The notes under the pieces are model-generated. The model did no database searches. It was not told the DNA's origin and saw nothing but the letters and a program-made list of their open reading frames with translations. This document shows positions 1-7,100 of a DNA stretch of 17,490 nt, in pieces (position 1 is the stretch's first letter; each line of letters starts with the position of its first letter). A program made the position numbers and the translations under genes. The stretch comes from an uncultured Eubacteriales bacterium. GTDB lineage: Bacteria; Bacillota; Clostridia; Lachnospirales; Anaerotignaceae. The DNA lies in assembly GCA_934552695.1 (NCBI GenBank), contig CAKTER010000015.1, positions 1-17,490 of the forward strand, in the 5' to 3' direction.

Positions 1-670
1 GCCAGGACTGATTGGCACAGTCCGCATACAGCGGTTCTTCCTGAAGCTCCAAACGGATATCGGCCTGCGGCAGGCCGGCCCCCTCCGCTTGGCCATAGCC
101 GGCCATAAGCTCCGTGTTGTCCGGGCCCCAGCCAATGCACAGGGTGACGGGCGTCTTTCCGGCGCCAACGCCTCCGTCGGTCCGGCGCCAAACCCCAATC
201 AAGTCCAAGGCGCTGTATTCGGAGCCGGGCGTACCCAGCTTGGTGGTAACAACGACCCAGGTATCGCTAAAGATGTCGTAGGTATACACCGTGTCGCCGC
301 CCAAGGCGTAGTACTCTTCTCGCACAAATTGTTCGTCCCGGTCTGTCCCCAAAGCAAAAATCCGGCATACCTGCCCGTCGAGGACAAGCTCCTCGCCGGT
401 ATCCAGCAGGGCCATGCCCCGTTCCAGGAAAAATCGGATGGTTCCCAAGCCCCGCAAGCGCTCCATCGGCTCCCCCTCGTCCGGGGAACCGGAGGGTAGC
501 GGCTGTTCCGGTGCCTTCGTCGGGTTTTGGCCGTCGTCCGCCGGGCCCTGTCCCTCCCGCACGGTGCCTGTCCCGCCGGGAGCGGGGACAGCGGGCTTAT
601 TTCCGCCGCAGGCAGAAAAGAGAAGGAGCGACAGCCCCAGCAGGGCGGCAACCGCTTTCCGGCTTCTCAT
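1..670 (-). CDS. Putative lipoprotein, 3' end beyond the window
   Basis: A reading frame opens at the ATG at 670 and runs off the left edge with 223 codons visible and no stop. The product starts with a basic, hydrophobic signal peptide ending in a lipobox (Phe-Ser-Ala-Cys, Cys21), so it should be lipid-anchored on the outer face of the membrane. Residues 22 to about 68 form a Pro/Gly/Asp-rich linker of the kind that holds a domain off the membrane. From about residue 73 a folded domain begins (…TIRFFLERGMALLDTGEELV…), with alternating hydrophobic strands. I do not recognise its family. The start lies 4 bases after the stop of the upstream DUF6935-like gene with only a weak G-rich stretch before it, so translational coupling is likely. 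Coding potential is clear from the lipobox and from continuous sense codons; the function is unknown. Confidence 0.8.
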   Translation of the reverse strand, partial: MRSRKAVAALLGLSLLLFSACGGNKPAVPAPGGTGTVREGQGPADDGQNPTKAPEQPLPSGSPDEGEPMERLRGLGTIRFFLERGMALLDTGEELVLDGQVCRIFALGTDRDEQFVREEYYALGGDTVYTYDIFSDTWVVVTTKLGTPGSEYSALDLIGVWRRTDGGVGAGKTPVTLCIGWGPDNTELMAGYGQAEGAGLPQADIRLELQEEPLYADCANQSW

Positions 671-674
671 GGCC

Positions 675-1160
675 CTACGCCCAGGGGTCTTGGGCCGCCG
701 GGATTCGAATGCCGCTGAGGACGCTGGAATATTCCCACAAAAACCACTCCCCGGTGGAGGGCTTTTGCCGCAGCTTCACCGGACGAGGCGCATCCGCCCC
801 CGCCGTTTTCAAAAACAGGCGGAGATAGCCCGGCTCTATGTCCTGAGGCCGCGGGTCCGGCCAAACATTCAGCACATAGGGCGGGGTGGGTGCGTAGCCG
901 TTTTCCGGCGTAGCCCCCTCAAAGTACGCCAGCGGCAGGTATTCCTTGCCCCGCAGCCGGTCCCGCAGGAACTGTGCGTCATAGGGGGTCATGGGCCGCG
1001 GGCCCCGCAGGAGGTCCATGGCGGCTACCCCCGCCTCCTTATCCGATACATACAGCTTTAATGCACAAAGAAAGAGCGCACAGACCTGTTCCGGCGTCTG
1101 TCGAGGCAGTGCCCGAAAATCCGCAAGCGTTGTCGGAAGCGCTGGGAAGGTAATCGGCAT
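675..1160 (-). CDS. DUF6935-like protein
   Basis: This is a 161-residue soluble protein with no signal peptide. I chose the ATG at 1160 (MPITFPALPTT…) because an AAGGGGG Shine-Dalgarno sits about 8 bases upstream; a start 45 bases earlier is in frame but has no such signal. The sequence reads like the family I know as DUF6935 from Clostridia: an N-terminal 'TFPALPTT…F..LP' segment, a central 'GP.P…YDAQFLRDR…YFEGATPENGY.P..PY' core and a C-terminal 'DSPRPVKLR…WFLWE…SDIR.P…DPWA'-type ending, here ADAPRPVKLR and AQDPWA. The biochemical role of the family is unknown to me. It follows the SpaA/SLH surface-protein gene by 96 bases and precedes a lipoprotein gene by 4 bases, so it is probably part of that transcription unit. 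The family assignment is from memory of the motif pattern and was not checked by a search. Confidence 0.8.
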   Translation of the reverse strand: MPITFPALPTTLADFRALPRQTPEQVCALFLCALKLYVSDKEAGVAAMDLLRGPRPMTPYDAQFLRDRLRGKEYLPLAYFEGATPENGYAPTPPYVLNVWPDPRPQDIEPGYLRLFLKTAGADAPRPVKLRQKPSTGEWFLWEYSSVLSGIRIPAAQDPWA

Positions 1161-1208
1161 GATAATACGCCCCCTTGCGATGATAGTTGCCTTATCCGGG
1201 GACAAGCC

Positions 1209-1236
1209 GCCCCCAGCCCTTTGGGGGGCCGGGGGC
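1209..1236 (-). terminator. GC-rich hairpin after the SpaA/SLH gene, possible terminator or processing site
   Basis: About 20 bases past the stop codon of the SpaA/SLH gene the DNA can form a stem of six G:C pairs, one A/C mismatch and four more G:C pairs (1209-1219 with 1226-1236) around a 6-base loop. On the transcribed strand it is followed by TTGTCCCC and not by a run of T, so intrinsic termination would be partial at best. It may stabilise the upstream mRNA or dampen expression of the DUF6935-like and lipoprotein genes behind it. Confidence 0.4.
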
Positions 1237-1256
1237 TCCCGGTTATTGGTTACGGG

Positions 1257-3461
1257 TTACGGTTGGGCCTGGCTCCAACTTTCGCTGCCGTCCGCCTTGG
1301 TATAGTCATGGCTGTTTCCGGCCTCCATGGTATACCAGTAGGCCCAATGGCTTTCGTTCATGTCTTTGTAGGTACGCAGCTCGTTCAAGTGGCTGCGAAT
1401 GTAGCTCTGATCGGCACTCCGCTCCAGCAGGCGGCAGGTAACGGCCGCCACCTCGGCGCGGGTAATGGGATTTTCCGGCTTAAAGGTGCCATCGGCATAG
1501 CCGGACACCCAGCCCCGGGTAGCGGCAAAGTTGATGTACTTGGCCGCCCAGTGGGTATTGGGCACGTCGGCAAAGCTCTTCTCGCCGGCCGTCAGCTTTT
1601 CAAAGCGGCTGGCAATGGCGGCAAACTGCGCCCGGGTAACCGGTGCGTCGGGACGGAAGGTTCCGTCGTTAAAGCCTACAACCACGCCAAACTGCTGCAT
1701 AAACCCAATGTAGTTCGCCGCCCAATGCGTAGCCGGTACATCGGTAAAGGTATTGGGATAGGTTTTATCGGCCGCAATCCGCTCGGTAATCAAGCGGGCA
1801 AACATCACCGTTACCTCGGCGCGGGTCATGTTGCGGTCCGGGCCAAAGGTGCCATCGGCATAGCCTACCAGGAAAACGGAATGGTCATCCCGGTTCAGCT
1901 CCACGGCCTTGTTGTTGATAAAGGTCACCGGCATATACGCCTTGCCATCCATGCTAATGCGGGAACCGTCCACAGTAATCCGGTAGCTCTCGTCCGACTT
2001 CACATAGCCGGTGGGAGCAGCGTTTTCCCGCAGGGTGTAAATGCCATCGACCACATCGGCAAAGCTAACCTCGCCCCGGGAGTTGGTCGTAGCCGTATAC
2101 ATGGCGTCGCCCCGGCTGTTGTCCAGAACAAAGACAGCGCCGGAAAGCGGCTTGCCCTGCGGATCGGTCTTTCGCACGGTAATGGTTTTTTCCGGGGTCG
2201 CATCCATGCCCTTGGGGCCGTTGTAGGTGTAGATGTTGGTAAAGGCCGCCCAGTCCTTCCCCTCGCCCCATTCACCGTCTTCCGTCACCAGATGAAACAC
2301 ATAGTGCGGGCCCTGCTGGTCCGTTTCCGGTGCAGCCATGATATGTGTGGGCCTTGCCTCGACCTGGTACGTGTTCATCGAATAGGTCCAGCCGGAGGCG
2401 TTCCCCTGCTTTTCTTTTAACAGCAGAGGTCCCATGGTCGCTACACTCTCCGGCGCCTGGAACACCAGCTCGTGCTCCGTCGTCCCTTCGCCCTGGGTCA
2501 GGATATTCGCTTCGTCCACCAGCTGATAAATATGGTTCCCATGCTGGTCTTCCCCATCGTTCACCCACAGCTCAAAGGTAAACATCTCCTGGCCGGGCGC
2601 ATGGGTGCCTCGCCGCTCCACCGTTTTGGTGATGGGCAGAACAATTTCAAAACGTCTTTCTTCGGTATTGGCCACCGTCAGGCCACCGGCGGGATACGGC
2701 ATGGAATCCCCGCCCTCCGGGCCCCAATAGCGGAGCTCTTCGCCTACCTGCACCCGGTATTGCTCCTGCATCAGCAGATAGCCAAAAGGCGCACGTGTCT
2801 CATTGAGCGTATATGTCCCCTCAGGCAGGTCGAAGGTAATGACGCCGTTTGCATCGGATTCCCCGAAAAAGGGAACCTGTTCCTGCTCGTGAACCATGCT
2901 GAATTCGGCTCCCGCCAAAGGCATTCCGCCCTCGCCCGTTTTGTTTATCAAAACGGTATAGGTGGGGAGCTTTGCATTGTAATAGGTCACGATGGTTTCG
3001 CCGGTTCCATACGGATGCGGCGTCGGGTTCATCGGCACGGTACCGCCTACACCCGGATCCGGGGTAACAGTCAGCCCGCCATCCCCGGGGGCTTCGTCTG
3101 CGAATTTGTAAATGGTGACTTCGCTGCCCGCCGTCGATGTGTTTATCACAACGGTGTAGGTTTTGTCGGATTTTGTGTAGCCAAACGGTGCCGCCGTTTC
3201 GGAGAGTTCATAGGTGCCATCCGGCACATTATCAAAGGTCGCTTTGCCGTTTTCAAGGGAGCGGGCCGTATAAAACGCTCCTCCCTGCCCCGCTTGCAGT
3301 TTAAACTGTGCCCCCTCCAGCAGGTTGCCTGCCGTGTCCTTCTTTTCAACGGAGAACGAAGCCGTTCCCGCTGCCATTGCTACCGTAGGCAGCATCCCCA
3401 TTGTCATGGCCAGGCAAAGGAGGGCGCCCAGCCATCTTCTGGCCTTTCTTTTTTTCCTCAT
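1257..3461 (-). CDS. SLH-anchored surface protein with SpaA-like and Spy0128-like pilin domains
   Basis: This is a 734-residue secreted protein. Residues 1-30 are a signal peptide (basic start, hydrophobic core, AMA cleavage site). SpaA/prealbumin-like domain 1 covers about 34-165, domain 2 about 166-268 and domain 3 about 424-520. Each carries the pattern expected for an intramolecular isopeptide bond: Lys41/Glu88/Asn162, Lys174/Glu221/Asn265 and Lys431/Glu479/Asn516. Residues 271-412 resemble the Spy0128-type pilin isopeptide-linkage domain, with candidate Lys279, Glu350 and Asn409. The C-terminal part holds SLH motifs: a half motif at about 527-558 (GYADGTFGPDRNMTRAE), full ones at about 571-620 and 629-680, and a remnant at 699-715. 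SLH domains bind pyruvylated secondary cell-wall polymer, so the protein should coat the cell wall; no LPXTG sortase motif is present. The start is supported by GGAG about 10 bases upstream. It lies 64 bases after the zinc-ribbon gene and is probably co-transcribed with it. An adhesin or scaffold role is inferred from the domain types. Confidence 0.9.
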   Translation of the reverse strand: MRKKRKARRWLGALLCLAMTMGMLPTVAMAAGTASFSVEKKDTAGNLLEGAQFKLQAGQGGAFYTARSLENGKATFDNVPDGTYELSETAAPFGYTKSDKTYTVVINTSTAGSEVTIYKFADEAPGDGGLTVTPDPGVGGTVPMNPTPHPYGTGETIVTYYNAKLPTYTVLINKTGEGGMPLAGAEFSMVHEQEQVPFFGESDANGVITFDLPEGTYTLNETRAPFGYLLMQEQYRVQVGEELRYWGPEGGDSMPYPAGGLTVANTEERRFEIVLPITKTVERRGTHAPGQEMFTFELWVNDGEDQHGNHIYQLVDEANILTQGEGTTEHELVFQAPESVATMGPLLLKEKQGNASGWTYSMNTYQVEARPTHIMAAPETDQQGPHYVFHLVTEDGEWGEGKDWAAFTNIYTYNGPKGMDATPEKTITVRKTDPQGKPLSGAVFVLDNSRGDAMYTATTNSRGEVSFADVVDGIYTLRENAAPTGYVKSDESYRITVDGSRISMDGKAYMPVTFINNKAVELNRDDHSVFLVGYADGTFGPDRNMTRAEVTVMFARLITERIAADKTYPNTFTDVPATHWAANYIGFMQQFGVVVGFNDGTFRPDAPVTRAQFAAIASRFEKLTAGEKSFADVPNTHWAAKYINFAATRGWVSGYADGTFKPENPITRAEVAAVTCRLLERSADQSYIRSHLNELRTYKDMNESHWAYWYTMEAGNSHDYTKADGSESWSQAQP

Positions 3462-3525
3462 TCCGAGTCATCTCCATTCCCGATTCAATCCTTATCCATC
3501 AATCCGTCACTTTCACCAAAAGCCC

Positions 3526-3894
3526 TTACAGGGAAGAGCCATTCCCGGCCACAGGGTCGCCGCACACCTGCAGCTTTCCGGCACAGGAGGTGCATACGTC
3601 CGCATCCTCGCAAATCAAGAAGCAGCGGTCACATACCACCCTGCCGCAGATGGGACAAATGTTAAAAACCCCCACGGCTTCGGCTGCCGCCGCTTCCCGG
3701 GCGGCCTGCCGTTCCCGCTCATACAGCGTGCGGAACAGCGTCCACCTGCCTTCCGTTTCCGGTGTAATCCCGGCTCCGGAAAAGCGGACGGGCTTGCTGC
3801 GCCATATCCTACCGCACTCCTGGCATCGGATGAGAAAGCTGAACTCCTCGAGTGTGGAGCAGTCCCTCAACGCCTCCTTCATGGCCCGCTTCAT
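3526..3894 (-). CDS. Small zinc-ribbon protein, function unknown
   Basis: This is a 122-residue protein without signal peptide or membrane segment. Four CxxC pairs are visible: Cys24/27 (RCQECG), Cys80/83 (CPICG), Cys88/91 (CDRC) and Cys101/104 (CTSC), with Cys95 and Cys111 extra. This fits an N-terminal zinc knuckle followed by a C-terminal double zinc ribbon, joined by a charged helix (about 55-75, LYERERQAAREAAAAEA). Similar small 'zinc ribbon' proteins are, to my knowledge, common in Clostridia without an assigned function. The start is well supported: GGAGAGGAGG ends 8 bases before the ATG. The gene is first in the leftmost unit, directly behind intergenic repeat copy 1, and the SpaA/SLH gene follows 64 bases later. 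A regulatory or metal-sensing role is possible but not shown. Confidence 0.85.
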   Translation of the reverse strand: MKRAMKEALRDCSTLEEFSFLIRCQECGRIWRSKPVRFSGAGITPETEGRWTLFRTLYERERQAAREAAAAEAVGVFNICPICGRVVCDRCFLICEDADVCTSCAGKLQVCGDPVAGNGSSL

Positions 3895-3956
3895 GTTCCA
3901 GCCCTCCTCTCCATCAGATTTTTTGCGGCTTTTCTTTCTTTATCGCTAGCTTATCA

Positions 3957-4042
3957 GTTTTTACGGAAAAAAGATATAGGCCAAGGGCCTGTATTTTGCA
4001 GGTTTCCCCAAAAACAGGCCCTTGGCATAGACAGAATGCACA
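3957..4042 (-). repeat. Intergenic repeat element, copy 1
   Basis: This element recurs at 10150-10234 ahead of the lipoprotein gene. Over the ungapped core (3976-4042 against 10168-10234) I count 51 of 67 identical bases; similarity continues with a one-base gap through a TTTTTA stretch (on the + strand). Shared blocks are CCCCAAAAACAGGCC (4006-4020) and CATAGACA.AATGCACA (4026-4042). Copy 1 contains a perfect 12-bp inverted repeat (3981-3992 with 4014-4025, 21-base loop), followed on the minus strand by a pyrimidine-rich tract. It lies between the terminator of the Cys-rich gene and the start of the zinc-ribbon gene, so it could be a structured leader, an attenuator or a mobile intergenic repeat. 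I recognise no known riboswitch consensus in it. Confidence 0.75.
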
Positions 4043-4077
4043 TACGAAACCGAAAAAAACTGTGGGATTTTAATAAT

Positions 4078-4109
4078 AAAAAACCGGAGGGCGGTTTCCC
4101 GCCCTCCGG
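4078..4109 (-). terminator. Rho-independent terminator of the Cys-rich SLH gene
   Basis: Fifteen bases after the TAA stop, a perfect 11-bp stem (4084-4094 with 4099-4109, CCGGAGGGCGG type) with a GAAA loop is followed on the transcribed strand by six T and then ATTATTA. This is a textbook intrinsic terminator. It closes the unit made of the acidic-linker lipoprotein and the large SLH protein. Confidence 0.95.
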
Positions 4110-4123
4110 CCCATTGCCGCAGG

Positions 4124-7100
4124 TTATTTCATGCTGCGATAGATAAAGCTAACAATCTGAGCCCGGGTGCAATCGTTGTCGGGGCCAAACAGCCCGCCGC
4201 CGATGCCGCCGGTAATGCCGTTCTTTTCGGCCCAGGCCACCGCAACGGCATAGTAAGCGTCGCTGGCCACATCGCCGAAGGCAGTGCCTCCGCTAACCAC
4301 CGGGCTGCCCTTGGTGCGCCACAGGAAGGACACAATCTGGGCGCGGCTGCAAGTTCCCTGGGGGTTAAAGGTGGTAGCGCTAACGCCCTTGGCAATGCCG
4401 TTTTCAGCGGCCCACAGGACGGCCTTATAATAGTAGCTATCCTGAGGAACATCGGTGAACGGCATCGTATTGGACTTGGGCGCCGGGGAACCGGCAGCCC
4501 GCCACAGGAACGTCATGGCCTGTGCCCGGGTGCAAACGCCGTTGGGGTCAAAGGTGCTGGCGGTCGTACCGCTGGCAATCCCCTTTTCCACCGCCCAAAG
4601 CACTGCCGCCTCGTAGTAGGCCCCGGCCGGGATGTCGGTAAAGGAAGTCGTTGCAACCGGAGGCTTTTCGGTTTCCGCCGGCGGCTTCACCCCGGGGACG
4701 GCAGCCTTAAAGCTGGCCTCTACCGTAGCCTCGGAACCGGGCATGGTAAAGGTATACTTGCTGTTGCCCTCCTTGGCGATTCCTACCTTCTTCCCTAAGC
4801 CGTCCCGCACGGTAAGGACGTCCAGCACATAGCCTTCGTCGGGTTGGACCGTCAGGGCAACGGTTGCGCCCTTGGGTGCGCTGGCCCGGTCAGCCGTTAC
4901 CTTGCCGTTTTCGGCGGCCTTTACGGTAATGGTGTAGCGGGCTGCTGCACTGCCGCCACCACCACCGCCGCCGCCGGAGGAGGCTTTTTGAACCGTAATC
5001 GGCTGTACCGCCGTCATGGTAATGCCATCCTCACGGTAGGAAACCGTGATTTGGGTATCGGCCGTCGTCAGCGCCCCATCCGGGCTGTAGGTATAGGTCA
5101 CAACGGGGGCCTCGGTGTTGTCATTGTAGTCGGCCGTCACAACCATGCCGGTATCGTCAAAGCTTTGGCCTTCGGTATACGCCGTCTTTTGGGGCGGCGT
5201 GGTAATGCGAATGCCGGTCAGTGCCCGGGGCGGAGCCTCGGTCACGGACACCGTGCAGGTTGCCGTAAAGCCGTCCTGCTCGGTGGTTACGGTAATGGTC
5301 GCCGTTCCTTCGGCCTTTGCCGTTACGTTGCCGTTTCCGTCCACCGCCGCAATGGTCGGGGCCGAGGACGTCCAGCTTACGTTTTGATTGGCGGCGTCAC
5401 TGGGGGCAACGCTGGCCAAAAGGGTTTCGCTGCGGCCCACGTACAGGGCCAGCTCGTTTTTGTTCAGGGTAACGCCGGTTACGGCAACGCCGGGTGTAAA
5501 GTCGCGGTATTCCTTAGCGCTGCACCGGCTGCATTCCCGAACCTCTTTCCCGGGCTCGGTTGCCGTAGCGGGCTTCTGGATTCTCCACTCCCCAAAGCTA
5601 TGGGGGAGCTTATCGACAACATGGCCCTTTTCGGCCATTTTGCCGCAATCGTCGCACATTTTATCGCCGCTGTAGCCGCGGGCGGAGCAGGTGGGGGCGA
5701 TAACGCCGCTCAGGGTCGTGTTGGCATGTACCCGCGGGGTCTTTTCGCCCTTTGCCATAATCTGGTTACACCAGGGGCAAATCCGGTTGCCGGTATTGCC
5801 AAAGAGCTGGCACGTCCCGACCGTAACCGAGCTTGCGTCAATCTCCCAAAGATCTTCCGTCGCATGGCCCGTGGGCTGCGTCTCCGAGCCCACTTCCAGC
5901 ACCTCGCCACAAATGTCGCACAGGGTGTCGCCCTTTTTCCCGTAGGATTCACAGCCTGCGGGGATCTCTTCGCCGGTGGTTCGGCCGCCATCGTGGGGGC
6001 AATCGCCAATCGTGGCTTTCACATGGATGAAATACGCCGTGTACGGAGCGTTTGCTGCCGGAGGCGTAATCGTCTGCACAACAAAGGAGCTTTCTTCCTG
6101 ATTCGGTTCGGCAACGGCAACCCCGCCGGAAAGCGTATCCCACCGGAGGAATCTCTTCCCCGGGATTTGCTTGGCCTGAATGCGGATGGTATCGCCCACG
6201 CTGCCACCGGCCACCGCCTGGCCCGCCGTATTCAAGCTTACGCCGTTTTCCACAATGATGGGATAGCTGCCCATCTTCAGCGCTTTTCTAAGCTCAAAGC
6301 CGCAATCCAGGCACTCGCTTTTGGCAGAGCCGCTCTCCGTGGCGGAGGGCGGCAAATCCGCAATCCAGCTTGTCATTCTGTGACGGCGCGCCGGGCCTTT
6401 TTTGTTGCAGCCCGGTTTTTTACAGTAGAAGTAATGGTGAGAAACATTGGCGCCAAAGACCTGCAGCTCGTTGCCTCCCCGCGTAACGTACAGGGTTCCG
6501 CCGGTAAGGTTCCCCTCGCCATCCTTCTCATACTCCCACCGGTACGGATCCGTCCCCGTCGGAATGTCATAATATTCCTCCATGGTAAAGTACTCGTGCT
6601 TATGGGGCTTCTTTTGGACCGGACGGGTAACGGTCGCCGTACAGCCTTCCCGCACGCACCGGGCCTCTTCTTCGCCAAACTCATCCTCGGTCGGCTCCAC
6701 GGTGCGCACAAAATCGCCGTAATAGTGGGCTTCCTTATAGGTTGCCTCATCGATGCCCAGCTTATCCAGGTCCACATTCTTAAGCGGTATTTTCTTGGCG
6801 CAAGTGCTGCATTCTTCCCAGTGATGGGTATCATCGTTTCTAACCACATAGCTGCATGCGTGGTCGTCGAAGGTTACATACTGATTATAGCCGCAAATCC
6901 GGCACTTCCGGGTCTTAATGCCCCGATACGCCGGGCTGGGCTCCTGCTTCGTCTCCCATTCGCCGTAGCTGTGGCATTGCGGCGCTGCCCCGGGCTTCGC
7001 TTCGCCACAGCCCTCACAGGACAGGATGTGGCAATCGGACACCGGCTCGCCAGAATAGGTGCCTCCGCTAGCCCAGTACAAATTGATGGTTATCACATTC

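Noticed and set aside
1221..3665. Two roughly 400-codon + strand frames opposite the SpaA/SLH gene
   Set aside because: They lie antisense to a protein with signal peptide, recognisable domains and a Shine-Dalgarno, and show no features of their own.
3957..4042. Known riboswitch in the repeated intergenic element
   Set aside because: I compared it by eye with the consensus features I know (for example c-di-GMP and purine types) and saw no match, so it is reported only as a repeat.
4950..4985. Tandem GCC-type repeat as a regulatory or mobile repeat
   Set aside because: It is the coding sequence of the eight-glycine linker of the SLH protein.
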